The notes: generated by a model from the letters alone, not told the origin. Shown: positions 41,427 through 51,269, counted from the stretch's first letter. The stretch: DNA of 64,000 nucleotides from Simiduia curdlanivorans (GCF_030409605.1 NZ_JAUFQG010000004.1:2296501-2360500); one strand, 5' to 3'. Translations and numbers: made by a program.

Positions 41427-42737
41427 ATGTCTTTATCTGCAGCGACGCTTTTTAAGTACATACCCAAGCAGCAACCGCTGTGGTTGGCCCTGTCTGGCGG
41501 CTTGGATTCTATGGTGTTATTGCATTTGCTCAGCCAAAGCGGCTTGGCCTTCAAAGCTCTACATGTGAATCACCAGCTGTCGGCCCAGGCCGGCCAATGG
41601 CAAGACCATTGCCAGCGCGCCTGCGATCAATTGGCCGTTGAGCTGGTGGTTGAGCTGGTCGAGGTGGCGCCGGCGGGGCGCGGTTTAGAGGATGCCGCTC
41701 GGCAGGCGCGCTTTGCGGCATTTGCCCAATCCCTCACGCAGGATAGTGTGCTTCTGACCGCCCATCACCGAGACGATCAAGCTGAAACCCTGCTGTTGCG
41801 GCTCTTGCGCGGTGCTGGGGTACATGGCTTGCGGGCTATGTTGCCGGTTTCACCGCTGGTGATAGACGGCTGTGCCAAGGGGCAAATTGTTCGTCCCTTA
41901 CTCGATTGTTCTCGTGCTGAGCTAGAGGCTTATGCCCGTCTGCAGGGGCTCGACTGGGTCACCGACCACTCGAACGAGGATACGTCGCTCGATCGTAATT
42001 TTTTGCGCCACCGCGTGCTGCCCACTATTGCTCAGCGCTGGCAGGGTTTTAGCCAGCGCTGGCGTGCGGCGGCTAGCCATTTGGCCGAGGCGGCAGAACT
42101 GCTGGATGAGTTGGCGGTGCAAGACCTTGGTTGTCTGCCTCAGGCGCCCGAACTGGACAAGTTTGGCCGATCCTTGAGTTTGGCTTTTATTCAGGGTTTC
42201 TCGGCGCCTAGGGCAAAAAATGTGCTGCGCTATTGGCTGGCTGGTTTGAATTTAACCCTAACTAGCGCTCAGCTGGCTGAGCTACTCGAACAGTTAACCC
42301 ATGCCAAAGCCGATGCCCAGGTAGATTTTCACCTTGCCGATAGCTGTTTGCGGCGCTATCAGGCGCGGGTTTTTTGTACCCCTAGGCTTGAACCAGTGCC
42401 GGAGGGCGCACTAGAACTTGGGCCTGATCAGCCAATTGGGTTTGGTGTTGGGCGGGTTGCCATGAGACCCGCGGCCTATGGCTTAGCGCTACCGGCATCG
42501 GGTAAGTGGTTGGTTCGAACCCGTCGCCAAGGTGAGCGCTCGCACCCGGCGGGTCGTAGCCATTCGCAAACTCTGAAGAAATTGCTGCAGGAAGTGAACT
42601 TACCCCCTTGGCTTAGAGATCAAGTGCCCTTGGTGTGTGACGGCCAGAGGTTATTGGCCGTTGGCGATCTATGGCTGGAGCAAGGCGCCGGTGAATTGAT
42701 TCCAAATGGCTACTCATTGACCTGGGACATTCCATAA
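41427..42737 (+). CDS. tilS: tRNA(Ile)-lysidine synthase
   Basis: TilS converts C34 of the AUA-reading tRNA-Ile to lysidine. From the ATG at 41427 there are 436 residues, near the E. coli length (432); an ATG at 41412 is also possible. The ATP-pyrophosphatase loop ALSGGLDSM (residues 21-29), HVNHQLSAQA and HHRDDQAETLLLRLLRG are diagnostic. A TilS substrate-binding middle domain and a C-terminal domain with QTLKKLLQEVNLPPWLRD follow. It lies upstream of pyrG as in Pseudomonas. Confidence 0.95.
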   Translation: MSLSAATLFKYIPKQQPLWLALSGGLDSMVLLHLLSQSGLAFKALHVNHQLSAQAGQWQDHCQRACDQLAVELVVELVEVAPAGRGLEDAARQARFAAFAQSLTQDSVLLTAHHRDDQAETLLLRLLRGAGVHGLRAMLPVSPLVIDGCAKGQIVRPLLDCSRAELEAYARLQGLDWVTDHSNEDTSLDRNFLRHRVLPTIAQRWQGFSQRWRAAASHLAEAAELLDELAVQDLGCLPQAPELDKFGRSLSLAFIQGFSAPRAKNVLRYWLAGLNLTLTSAQLAELLEQLTHAKADAQVDFHLADSCLRRYQARVFCTPRLEPVPEGALELGPDQPIGFGVGRVAMRPAAYGLALPASGKWLVRTRRQGERSHPAGRSHSQTLKKLLQEVNLPPWLRDQVPLVCDGQRLLAVGDLWLEQGAGELIPNGYSLTWDIP

Positions 42738-43054
42738 AATAGCCGTCCAAGCGCATAAGCTGATTGAGGCTAGAGGCCTTTTCTGGTAGTCTGGCGTCCC
42801 ATCTCTAGGGTGGTGGCTCTCGATTCCTCCCAACCGCAATTGTTCGTTAGAAAGCACCGGATAACGGTGAGGCTTTCTGGCGTTTTGTGCATTTGTGTGG
42901 TGTGAGCCAGCCCAGGGTTTTTGGTCTTTAATTGCACTGCTTGGTTTTTGCGATCAGCGGTTTAGTTAATATTGTTTGATCATGACCCAGCTGTCTTTAA
43001 ACACCGCAGTATTGACATTGTTCTTGCTGCACTTAGTTCTGGAAAAAGGTTCTC
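42738..43054. other. tilS-pyrG intergenic region
   Basis: The region holds the nested stem-loop at 42849-42878 and the pyrG promoter region. No gene is seen. Confidence 0.5.
42849..42878 (+). terminator. Nested stem-loop upstream of pyrG (terminator or leader)
   Basis: AGAAAGC and GCTTTCT form the outer stem, and ACCG-GATAA-CGGT the inner one, followed by GGCGTTTTG. It could end tilS transcription or act in the pyrG leader. It lies about 110 bases after tilS and 180 before pyrG. Confidence 0.5.
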
Positions 43055-44686
43055 ATGACCCGTTATATCTTCGTTACCGGTGGTGTGGTTTCATCCTTAG
43101 GAAAAGGCATCGCCTCGGCATCCTTGGGCGCTATTTTGGAAGCTCGAGGTCAGCGAGTGACCATTCTAAAGCTAGACCCTTACATAAATGTTGACCCAGG
43201 CACCATGAGCCCGTTTCAACACGGCGAGGTGTATGTTACCGGCGACGGCGCGGAGACCGATTTAGATTTGGGTCACTACGAGCGCTTTTTGAAGAGCAAT
43301 ATGACCCGCCGCAATAACTTTACCACCGGCCGTGTGTACGAAACCGTTTTGCGCAAAGAGCGTCGCGGCGATTACTTAGGTGGCACGGTACAGGTGATTC
43401 CACACATTACCGATGAAATAAAACGTCGGGTTCTCGAAGGCGGCGCCGACTACGATATCGCGCTGGTCGAAGTGGGTGGCACAGTGGGCGATATCGAATC
43501 GCAACCCTTTTTAGAGGCCATCCGCCAGCTCAAGGTGGAATTGGGTAGCAATCGCGCGCTGCTTATCCACCTAACCTTGGTGCCATATATTGCCACCGCC
43601 GGTGAAACTAAAACCAAGCCCACCCAGCACTCGGTCAAAGAGCTGCGCTCCATCGGCCTGCAGCCCGATGTATTGTTGTGTCGCTCGGAAGTGGAAGTGG
43701 ATGAAGATTCGCGCCGCAAAATTTCGTTATTTACCAACGTCGAAGAGCGCGCCGTAGTGCCGCTGCCCGATTGCGATACCATTTATCGTATTCCCGGTCT
43801 GCTAAAGGCATCGGGTTTAGACAGTTTTGTGGTGGAGCGCTTCGGTTTAGATTGCCCAGAGGCGGATTTATCCGAGTGGGACTTTGTTATCGACGGCAAG
43901 CTCAACCCCGAGCGCGAAGTGACCGTTGCCATGGTTGGCAAGTACATGGATTTACTGGATGCCTATAAATCTTTGAACGAATCGCTAAGCCACGCCGGTA
44001 TTCACACCAAGACCAAAGTGAATGTGAATTACATTGACGCCGAAGATGTGGAAAAGAAAGGCGTAAAAATTCTTGAGTCTGCCGATGCGATTCTGGTGCC
44101 CGGCGGTTTCGGCGAGCGCGGCGTTGAAGGTAAGTTAATGGCGGTGCGCTATGCCCGCGAAAATAAAATTCCCTACCTTGGCATTTGCCTAGGCATGCAG
44201 TCAGCGGTGATTGAATTCGCCCGCAATGTACTGGGGCTCGAAGGTGCTAACAGCACCGAGTTCAATAAAAAATCACCGCACCCGGTGGTTGGTTTGATTA
44301 CCGAGTGGATCGATAAAGAAGGCAAAGTGGAAACCCGCGATGAATCCTCGGATTTGGGTGGTACTATGCGTTTGGGCGCACAGGAGTGTCGCTTAGTGGC
44401 CGGTGCTAAAATTCACGACATTTACAATGCCGATGTGATTGTTGAACGCCATCGCCACCGCTTCGAAGTGAACAATAATTATGTTGATCAGTTGCAAAAA
44501 GCCGGTTTAAAAATTGGTGGCTGGTCGGCCGATGATACCTTGGTAGAAACCGTAGAAATTGCCGACCACCCTTGGTTCGTGGCCTGTCAGTTTCACCCAG
44601 AATTTACCTCTAAACCCCGCGAGGGCCACCCGCTGTTTATTAGCTATATCAAAGCCGCTATTGAGCAACACGAAAAGGGTGCATAA
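43055..44686 (+). CDS. pyrG: CTP synthase
   Basis: PyrG aminates UTP to CTP with glutamine and ATP. The 543 residues are standard (E. coli 545). The synthetase domain (1-270) begins MTRYIFVTGGVVSSLGKG with the P-loop. The glutaminase domain carries GICLGMQ (Cys about 379) and CQFHPEF with the His/Glu of the triad near 515. It opens the conserved + strand block; kdsA follows after 3 bases. Confidence 0.98.
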   Translation: MTRYIFVTGGVVSSLGKGIASASLGAILEARGQRVTILKLDPYINVDPGTMSPFQHGEVYVTGDGAETDLDLGHYERFLKSNMTRRNNFTTGRVYETVLRKERRGDYLGGTVQVIPHITDEIKRRVLEGGADYDIALVEVGGTVGDIESQPFLEAIRQLKVELGSNRALLIHLTLVPYIATAGETKTKPTQHSVKELRSIGLQPDVLLCRSEVEVDEDSRRKISLFTNVEERAVVPLPDCDTIYRIPGLLKASGLDSFVVERFGLDCPEADLSEWDFVIDGKLNPEREVTVAMVGKYMDLLDAYKSLNESLSHAGIHTKTKVNVNYIDAEDVEKKGVKILESADAILVPGGFGERGVEGKLMAVRYARENKIPYLGICLGMQSAVIEFARNVLGLEGANSTEFNKKSPHPVVGLITEWIDKEGKVETRDESSDLGGTMRLGAQECRLVAGAKIHDIYNADVIVERHRHRFEVNNNYVDQLQKAGLKIGGWSADDTLVETVEIADHPWFVACQFHPEFTSKPREGHPLFISYIKAAIEQHEKGA

Positions 44687-44689
44687 GGA

Positions 44690-45544
44690 ATGACCATGGA
44701 TAAAACGATTAAGGTTGGCAAACTCGATGTTGCCAACAATAAACCCTTCGTTCTGTTCGGCGGAATGAACGTATTGGAAAGCCGCGACATGGCGATGCAG
44801 GTTGCTGAAGCTTATGTGAAAGTCACCGAAAAGTTCGGTATTCCCTATGTGTTTAAGGCGTCTTTCGACAAGGCCAATCGCTCGTCTATTCACTCCTACC
44901 GCGGTCCTGGCATGGACGCGGGTTTGAAGATTTTTGAAGAAATCAAAAACACCTTCAATGTGCCGGTGATTACCGATGTACATGAAATTTATCAATGCCA
45001 ACCCGTGGCATCTGTTTGCGACGTTATTCAATTGCCGGCTTTTCTAGCCCGTCAAACCGACTTGGTTGAAGCCATGGCTAAAACCAATGCCGTGGTGAAT
45101 ATTAAGAAGCCGCAATTTCTCAGCCCCGCGCAAATGAAAAACATTGTTGAAAAATTTCGCGAATGCGGCAACGAACAAGTGATCCTGTGCGATCGTGGAA
45201 CCTGTTTTGGCTACGACAACCTAGTGGTAGATATGCTTGGTTTTCGTACCATGAAAGAAGTCAGCGGTGGTGCACCGGTGATTTTTGATGTAACGCATGC
45301 GCTGCAATGTCGTGATCCCTCTGGTGCAGCTTCCGGCGGTCGTCGGCAGCAGGTGGCTGAGCTTGCGCGTGCGGGTATGGCGCTGGGCTTGGCGGGCTTA
45401 TTCTTAGAGGCTCACCCCAACCCAGATCAGGCCAAATGTGATGGCCCAAGCGCTTTACCGCTAGAAAAGCTGGAATCTTTCCTTGCCCAAGTAAAGGCAG
45501 TGGATGATTTAGTGAAGAGTTTTTCTGATTTGCACATTGATTAA
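44690..45544 (+). CDS. kdsA: 3-deoxy-D-manno-octulosonate 8-phosphate synthase
   Basis: The enzyme condenses arabinose 5-phosphate and phosphoenolpyruvate for the KDO core of lipopolysaccharide. The 284 residues match the E. coli enzyme. KASFDKANRSS near 62 and the C-terminal VTHALQCRDPSGAASGG loop near 202 are family marks. An Asn at KTNAVVNIKKPQ near 140-150 suggests the non-metal type. It is coupled to pyrG upstream. Confidence 0.97.
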   Translation: MTMDKTIKVGKLDVANNKPFVLFGGMNVLESRDMAMQVAEAYVKVTEKFGIPYVFKASFDKANRSSIHSYRGPGMDAGLKIFEEIKNTFNVPVITDVHEIYQCQPVASVCDVIQLPAFLARQTDLVEAMAKTNAVVNIKKPQFLSPAQMKNIVEKFRECGNEQVILCDRGTCFGYDNLVVDMLGFRTMKEVSGGAPVIFDVTHALQCRDPSGAASGGRRQQVAELARAGMALGLAGLFLEAHPNPDQAKCDGPSALPLEKLESFLAQVKAVDDLVKSFSDLHID

Positions 45545-45601
45545 AAGCTCAAAGAAGCTTTAACCAACTCATTTACGGATTTACAGCTGGAGTTTACACA
45601 G

Positions 45602-46891
45602 ATGACTAAGATTGTTGACGTTCGCGCCTTTGAAGTGCTGGACAGCCGCGGCAACCCCACCGTTGAAGCGGATGTGATTTTGGAAAACGGCATTGTTGGC
45701 AGCGCCTGTGCACCGAGTGGCGCGTCCACTGGTTCGCGCGAAGCGCTTGAGTTGCGCGATGGCGACAAGAGCCGCTATTTAGGCAAGGGTGTTTTAAAAG
45801 CCGTTAATAACATTAATACCACGATCAAAGAATTGGTTGTTGGTATGGATGTTACCGATCAACGCGCACTCGATAATGCGATGATCAAAGCCGATGGCAC
45901 TGAAAATAAAGCCGTACTTGGCGCCAACGCCATTTTGGCCGTGTCTTTAGCGGCGGCAAAAGCGGCGGCACAGGCGAAGGGTATGCCTTTGTACGCCCAC
46001 ATTGCCGAGCTGAATGGCACGCCAGGCAAATACACCATGCCGGTGCCCATGATGAACATTATTAACGGTGGTGAGCACGCCGATAACAATGTTGATATTC
46101 AAGAGTTTATGATTCAGCCCGTGAAGGCAAAAACCTTTACCGAAGCTCTGCGTCAAGGTGCGGAAGTGTTTCATGCTTTGAAGAAAGTATTGTCGGAGCG
46201 CGGCCTAAATACTGCCGTGGGCGATGAAGGTGGTTTCGCACCTAACTTGCCGTCTAATGAAGCGGCACTGCAAATTATTGGCGAAGCGGTTGCTAAAGCC
46301 GGTTATGTGTTGGGCGAAGATATGACCCTAGCATTAGATTGTGCCTCATCTGAATTCTATAAAGATGGCAAGTACGATTTGGCCGGTGAAGGCAAGGTGT
46401 TCAGCGCGCCTGAGTTTGCCGATTACCTAAGCGGTTTAGCCGACAAGTACCCAATCTTATCCATCGAAGACGGTATGGATGAGAGCGATTGGGCTGGCTG
46501 GGCAGACCTCACCACCAAAGCTGGCCATAAGGTTCAGTTAGTGGGTGATGATCTGTTTGTAACCAACACCAAGATCTTGCGCGAAGGCATCGAGAAGAAG
46601 ATAGCCAACTCCATTTTGATTAAGTTTAATCAGATCGGTTCTTTGTCTGAAACCTTAGATGCTATCAAAATGGCGCAAGACGCAGGCTATACCGCGGTGA
46701 TTTCACACCGTAGCGGTGAAACTGAAGACACCACCATCGCCGATTTGGCGGTTGCTACGGCGGCCGGCCAAATTAAGACCGGTTCACTGTGTCGTTCAGA
46801 TCGCGTAGCAAAATATAATCGATTAGTGCGCATTGAAGCGGAACTGGGTGCTAAAGCACCTTACCGTGGACGTGCAGAGTTCAAGGCTTAA
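45602..46891 (+). CDS. eno: Enolase
   Basis: Eno interconverts 2-phosphoglycerate and phosphoenolpyruvate and is a degradosome component in relatives. The 429 residues have the standard layout: DSRGNPTVEADV (residues 13-24), catalytic GDEGGFAPN near 205, metal ligands LALDCASSEF, SIEDGMDESDW and VGDDLFVTN, and the C-terminal signature SHRSGETED near 370 with KTGSLCRSDR. It lies 57 bases after kdsA and has a terminator. Confidence 0.99.
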   Translation: MTKIVDVRAFEVLDSRGNPTVEADVILENGIVGSACAPSGASTGSREALELRDGDKSRYLGKGVLKAVNNINTTIKELVVGMDVTDQRALDNAMIKADGTENKAVLGANAILAVSLAAAKAAAQAKGMPLYAHIAELNGTPGKYTMPVPMMNIINGGEHADNNVDIQEFMIQPVKAKTFTEALRQGAEVFHALKKVLSERGLNTAVGDEGGFAPNLPSNEAALQIIGEAVAKAGYVLGEDMTLALDCASSEFYKDGKYDLAGEGKVFSAPEFADYLSGLADKYPILSIEDGMDESDWAGWADLTTKAGHKVQLVGDDLFVTNTKILREGIEKKIANSILIKFNQIGSLSETLDAIKMAQDAGYTAVISHRSGETEDTTIADLAVATAAGQIKTGSLCRSDRVAKYNRLVRIEAELGAKAPYRGRAEFKA

Positions 46892-46907
46892 TTGGTAGCG
46901 TGATAAG

Positions 46908-46933
46908 AACGGGCAGCTTGCTGCCCGTTTTTT
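46908..46933 (+). terminator. Rho-independent terminator of eno
   Basis: AACGGGCAG-CTTG-CTGCCCGTT forms a 9-bp stem followed by a run of T, 16 bases after the eno stop. Confidence 0.93.
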
Positions 46934-46967
46934 GTTTTCGATAACTAAAAATTAAAAATCTATTGCT

Positions 46968-47255
46968 ATGAAATGGATTCTACCCCTTCTTATCGCCCTT
47001 ATCGTGGGGTTGCAATATCGCCTCTGGGTGGGCGAGGGTAGTTATGCGGAAATTTCCCGCTTGCAAGGTGATATTGTAAACCAGCAAGCTGAAAACGAAA
47101 AAATGCGCGAGCGCAACCGCATCTTAGCCGTAGAAGTTGAAGAACTTAAATTCGGCTTGGACAGCATTGAAGAGCGGGCGCGGCTCGAAATGGGCATGAT
47201 AAAGGAAGGTGAAACTTTCTACATGCTCGTTGAAAAAGATAAAGGTCGGCGCTAG
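46968..47255 (+). CDS. ftsB: Cell division protein FtsB
   Basis: FtsB is a 95-residue bitopic protein of the FtsQLB divisome subcomplex. A single N-terminal helix (about 3-20) precedes a leucine-zipper-like coiled coil (about 28-65) and the typical end SIEERARLEMGMIKEGETFY. Its position between eno and ispD is the usual one in gammaproteobacteria. It ends by overlapping the GTG start of ispD by one base. Confidence 0.95.
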   Translation: MKWILPLLIALIVGLQYRLWVGEGSYAEISRLQGDIVNQQAENEKMRERNRILAVEVEELKFGLDSIEERARLEMGMIKEGETFYMLVEKDKGRR

Positions 47256-47965
47256 TGTCTGCTACCTTGTCGCCAAAAATTTGGATTGTTGTACCGGCCG
47301 CGGGCATTGGCGCGCGCATGGGCTCGGCTTTACCAAAACAGTATTTGCCTTTGGCTGGCTCCACTGTATTAGAACAGACACTCAGCGTTTTACTGCGTGC
47401 CAACTATCTGGCAGAAATCGTGGTTTGCCTGCATCGAGATGACGTTCAGTTCGATCAACTCGCGTCTGTAAATCATCCAAAAATAGTTAAAACCTTCGGT
47501 GGTGAAGAGCGCTCAGATTCAGTGCTGTGCGGCTTAACCGCAATTGCGGATAAGGTTGCGCCAGCGGACTGGGTTTTGGTGCACGATGCGGCGCGACCCT
47601 GTTTAACAGTCCAGTTGCTCAATGGCTTTATTGATACTGTTGTCGCTCAGCCGCATGGCGGTATTTTGGCAATACCTGTGGCGGATACTTTAAAGCAGGT
47701 GCAGCCGAGCACACGGCAAGTTATCGCGACCCAAGATCGGGCGAACCTATGGCAGGCGCAAACGCCGCAAATGTTTCAGTACCCGGAGCTCTTGCTGGCC
47801 TTAAGTTCTGCCGCACAAAATGGCCAAGCCATCACTGATGAAGCCAGCGCTATTGAGCTGCTCGGAAAAACGGTGCGCATTATCCCTGGTTCTGCAGAAA
47901 ATATTAAAGTTACCCGCCCAGAAGATTTGCGCTTGGCAAATTTAATTTTGCAAGCCAACCAATAG
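47255..47965 (+). CDS. ispD: 2-C-methyl-D-erythritol 4-phosphate cytidylyltransferase
   Basis: IspD is the third enzyme of the MEP isoprenoid pathway and forms CDP-ME from MEP and CTP. The 236 residues begin at GTG inside the ftsB stop. VPAAGIGARMGSALPKQYLP (about 11-30) is the nucleotide-binding motif, VHDAARPCL near 108 and TQDRANLWQAQTPQMF near 155 complete the active site. ispF follows closely. Confidence 0.97.
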   Translation: MSATLSPKIWIVVPAAGIGARMGSALPKQYLPLAGSTVLEQTLSVLLRANYLAEIVVCLHRDDVQFDQLASVNHPKIVKTFGGEERSDSVLCGLTAIADKVAPADWVLVHDAARPCLTVQLLNGFIDTVVAQPHGGILAIPVADTLKQVQPSTRQVIATQDRANLWQAQTPQMFQYPELLLALSSAAQNGQAITDEASAIELLGKTVRIIPGSAENIKVTRPEDLRLANLILQANQ

Positions 47966-47974
47966 AGAATGTTG

Positions 47975-48451
47975 ATGAGAATTGGTCACGGATACGATGT
48001 GCACGCTTTCGGTGAAGGCGAGAAAATTGTTATTGCGGGTGTGGTGATTCCGCACGAGCGCGGTTTGATTGCCCATTCCGATGGCGATGTGTTGCTGCAC
48101 GCCCTGTGCGATGCATTGTTGGGGGCCTGCGCTTTGGGTGATATTGGCAAGCATTTCCCCGATACTGATATGCAATATAAAAATGCCGATAGCCGTGCGC
48201 TGCTCAGAATGGTTTTTGCCAAAGTAAAAGCCAAAGGTTTTCGCGTCGCCAATACTGATATGACGATTGTTGCGCAGGCGCCGAAAATGGCGCCCTATAT
48301 TGAGCGTATGGTGAGCAACGTGGCAGCCGACCTCGAGTTGCTCATCGATCAGGTTAACATCAAGGCAACCACCACAGAAAAACTGGGCTTTACTGGTCGT
48401 AAAGAGGGCATTGCCTGCTATGCGGTGGTGTTGTTGGAGAAGTCCGAGTGA
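47975..48451 (+). CDS. ispF: 2-C-methyl-D-erythritol 2,4-cyclodiphosphate synthase
   Basis: IspF is the fifth MEP-pathway enzyme. From the ATG at 47975, which gives the canonical MRIGHGYDVH, there are 158 residues; an ATG two codons upstream is possible. The metal-binding DVH (8-10) and HSDGDVLLHALCDALLGACA near 34, together with KATTTEKLGFTGRKEGI near 131, are diagnostic. It overlaps truD by 4 bases. Confidence 0.97.
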   Translation: MRIGHGYDVHAFGEGEKIVIAGVVIPHERGLIAHSDGDVLLHALCDALLGACALGDIGKHFPDTDMQYKNADSRALLRMVFAKVKAKGFRVANTDMTIVAQAPKMAPYIERMVSNVAADLELLIDQVNIKATTTEKLGFTGRKEGIACYAVVLLEKSE

Positions 48452-49416
48452 GTGAGCCTAATACGTTTTCCATTGACTTCCCCTTTGCCTACGGCAAGCC
48501 TGCTGTTAGCGCCAAGTTTCGTGTCGAGTGCGAAGATTTCGTGGTCAATGAAATCTTAGGCTTCGAAGCGTCGGGCGAGGGCGAGCACGTGTTATTGGAA
48601 GTGTTAAAGCGCGACGACAACACGCCTTGGGTGGCCAAGCAAGTTGCGCGTATTGCAGGCGTGAAGCCAATGGATGTCGGCTACTGTGGGCTGAAAGACC
48701 GTCGCGCCGTTACCCGGCAATGGTTCAGTGTGTACCTGCCCAAGCCAAAAGCGATCGATTGGCGTCAGCTGAATTGCGAAACCATCCAATATTTGACACA
48801 CAAACAACACAATAAAAAGTTGCGCAGGGGCGAGCACGCCGCGAACCAATTTATTATTCGCCTGCGCGATGTTCAGGGCGATGTCGACGACATTGAGCAG
48901 CGCTTAGTTGCTATTAAAAACCAGGGCGTGCCCAACTATTTTGGTGAGCAGCGCTTTGGGCGCGAGCAGGCGAACCTGCATCAAGTTGATGAGTTATTTG
49001 CTCGCAAGGTGCGCACAAAAAATCAGCAGCAAAAGGGTATGGTTTTATCGGCTGCCCGCAGTTGGCTATTTAATCAAGTCTTGGCCGCAAGAGTGACGCG
49101 CGCCGATTGGCAGGCCTTGCTTGCCGGCGAGCCGGAACAAGTTGCCAGCGGTCCGCTGTGGGGCCGTGGCCGCAACCTAGCAACAGAAGCCTTGGGCCAA
49201 CTCGAGGCGGATGTTTTGCTGCCTTGGCAGGCCTGGTGTGATGGCTTGGAGCATGCGGGGTTGAGTCAAGAGCGTCGCGCCCTAGTGCAATCTCCGCTCG
49301 ATCTTGTCTGGCGCTGGGAGGGGCCGCACTTAGTGCTTGAATTCAGTTTGGCACCGGGTCAGTTTGCCACTTCGCTGCTCCGCGAGGTCGCCGGCTTAGA
49401 GCTGTTAGAAGAATAA
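48448..49416 (+). CDS. truD: tRNA pseudouridine(13) synthase
   Basis: TruD modifies U13 of tRNA-Glu. It has 322 residues and a GTG start overlapping the ispF stop. VGYCGLKDRRAVTRQW near 75-90 holds the catalytic Asp, and NYFGEQRFGR near 155 is the second family signature. The N-terminal FRVECEDFVVNEI is also typical. The next gene in most relatives, surE, is missing. Confidence 0.96.
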   Translation: MSEPNTFSIDFPFAYGKPAVSAKFRVECEDFVVNEILGFEASGEGEHVLLEVLKRDDNTPWVAKQVARIAGVKPMDVGYCGLKDRRAVTRQWFSVYLPKPKAIDWRQLNCETIQYLTHKQHNKKLRRGEHAANQFIIRLRDVQGDVDDIEQRLVAIKNQGVPNYFGEQRFGREQANLHQVDELFARKVRTKNQQQKGMVLSAARSWLFNQVLAARVTRADWQALLAGEPEQVASGPLWGRGRNLATEALGQLEADVLLPWQAWCDGLEHAGLSQERRALVQSPLDLVWRWEGPHLVLEFSLAPGQFATSLLREVAGLELLEE

Positions 49417-49512
49417 GGCAATTTGGTTTGCTGTGATATAGTTCACGGCGATGCGAAGAGGCATTGGCCCTCGAACGACAATGAAAACAAGAATGAATTT
49501 GGGAGTTAATGC

Positions 49513-50184
49513 GTGACTAATCTCATGTTGCAGGGTGTCGGAATGACCTCTCAGCGCACCCGCGAGCGCCTGATTCAGCGGCTGATGGAGCAGGGCGTTA
49601 CCAATGAGCAGGTGCTCGATATTATTCGCAACACACCGCGCCATATTTTTCTAGATGAGGCCTTGTCTCATCGCGCCTACGAAGACTCTTCACTCCCTAT
49701 CGGTTTTGGTCAGACTTTATCTCAACCCTACATCGTCGCGCGTATGACAGAGCTGTTAATCGGCGCCTCGGGTAAGTTGGATAAAGTGCTGGAAATAGGC
49801 ACTGGCTCTGGCTATCAAACCGTGGTGCTGGCGCAACTGGTTAAGCAGCTATACAGCGTTGAACGCATTAAACCACTGCAGGATAAAGCTCGCGATCGGC
49901 TCAAGACGTTGGGTTTACGCAATGTGTTTTTGAAGCATGCCGATGGCGGCTTCGGTTGGCCAGAGAAAGGGCCCTACGACGCAATTTTAAGTGCTGCGGC
50001 ACCGAGAGTGGTACCTGAAAGCCTCAAGCAACAGCTGGCACCGGGCGGCGTTCTAGTCATTCCGGTGGGCGGCGAGCAACAAGAACTACAACTAATTATG
50101 CGCGATGGCGATTCAAATACCTTCGTCACCCGCAGCATCGAACCGGTAAAATTTGTGCCTTTATTGTCTGGCACAACCCGCTAA
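49513..50184 (+). CDS. pcm: Protein-L-isoaspartate O-methyltransferase
   Basis: Pcm methylates isoaspartyl residues to start repair of damaged proteins. The 223 residues start at a GTG with GGGAG upstream; the ATG at 49543 would give a start closer to other Pcm proteins. Motifs are GFGQTLSQPYIVARMTELL near 66 (substrate site), LEIGTGSGYQT near 93 (SAM-binding motif I) and ILSAAAPRVVPE near 157. It precedes DUF368, nlpD and rpoS as in relatives. Confidence 0.96.
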   Translation: MTNLMLQGVGMTSQRTRERLIQRLMEQGVTNEQVLDIIRNTPRHIFLDEALSHRAYEDSSLPIGFGQTLSQPYIVARMTELLIGASGKLDKVLEIGTGSGYQTVVLAQLVKQLYSVERIKPLQDKARDRLKTLGLRNVFLKHADGGFGWPEKGPYDAILSAAAPRVVPESLKQQLAPGGVLVIPVGGEQQELQLIMRDGDSNTFVTRSIEPVKFVPLLSGTTR

Positions 50185-50204
50185 TTAACCACGGTTTCCT
50201 AACT

Positions 50205-51149
50205 ATGAACGCGATAATTCGACGGTTTTTGCCTATTTATTTGAAAGGCATGGCAATGGGGGCCGCGGATGTCGTTCCGGGTGTTTCCGGTGGCACGGTG
50301 GCGTTTGTAACGGGGATTTACGACGAGTTTCTAAACTCACTGCAAAGTATTCGACCTTCGACATTGAAGCTGCTCTTTACTGAGGGACCGGCGAGTGCTT
50401 GGCGGGCCATCAATGGTAATTTTTTGATCGCGGTTATTGCGGGTATTGCCACCAGCTTGTTTACCTTTGCCGGCATTATCAGTTACTGCTTGGCCACTTA
50501 CCCACTACTCGTGTGGTCGCTATTTTTTGGTTTGATTTTCGCATCCTCCGTTTACATGTATCGTCAGCTCGAAAGCCGTGGTTGGCCGCAAATTATCGGT
50601 TTGCTCGTCGGTTTACTGATTGCCTGGGGGATTAGTATCGTTCGGCCAACCGAATTCCCCCCCTATGATTGGATGTTGTTTTTCGCCGGCGCGCTGGCAA
50701 TCTGCGCGATGATTTTACCGGGTATTTCGGGCAGCTTTATTTTATTGCTCATAGGCGCCTACCCACTGTTTTTACATGCGCTGAAAACACCTGACTTTGT
50801 TATGTTGGGTTATTTTATCGGCGGCTGTGTGGTTGGCCTTCTGCTGTTCTCCCATGTGTTGGGTTGGCTCTTGTCGCGATTCCGAGCGCTCACCTTATCG
50901 GTGTTAACGGGCTTTTTGTTTGGCTCGCTCAGTGTTATCTGGCCGTGGAAGCACGTGCTGGAGACGCGGGTTAATAGCAAAGGCGCGACAGTGCCTTTTA
51001 TCCAAGAAAATGTGCTGCCACTACAATTTGAAACCTTGACCGGCGCTGATTCTCAGTGGCCGCTTTGCCTTTTAGCGGCAATATTGGGTTGTATACTGGT
51101 ATTTGGCATTGAATGGGTGGCCAAGCAGGTGGAACGTAAGTCCTCTTGA
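50205..51149 (+). CDS. DUF368 membrane protein, probable polyprenyl-phosphate transporter
   Basis: The protein has 314 residues and eight to nine membrane helices. The N-terminal MGAADVVPGVSGGTVAFVTG (residues 17-36) and the internal repeat ICAMILPGISGSFILLLIGAYP near 167 are the DUF368 signatures. Members of this family have been reported to recycle undecaprenyl phosphate across the inner membrane (PopT). The position between pcm and nlpD fits an envelope function. Confidence 0.9.
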   Translation: MNAIIRRFLPIYLKGMAMGAADVVPGVSGGTVAFVTGIYDEFLNSLQSIRPSTLKLLFTEGPASAWRAINGNFLIAVIAGIATSLFTFAGIISYCLATYPLLVWSLFFGLIFASSVYMYRQLESRGWPQIIGLLVGLLIAWGISIVRPTEFPPYDWMLFFAGALAICAMILPGISGSFILLLIGAYPLFLHALKTPDFVMLGYFIGGCVVGLLLFSHVLGWLLSRFRALTLSVLTGFLFGSLSVIWPWKHVLETRVNSKGATVPFIQENVLPLQFETLTGADSQWPLCLLAAILGCILVFGIEWVAKQVERKSS

Positions 51150-51269
51150 AATCAACGTCTATTGCTCTGGAAATGGCTTTTCGTCACATTTTAAAGGTTA
51201 TATTTTTAGACGAATTTGAAATAACTTATGGTTATTAATTGCTATTCGAAATATATCAGTGCGGGATAA

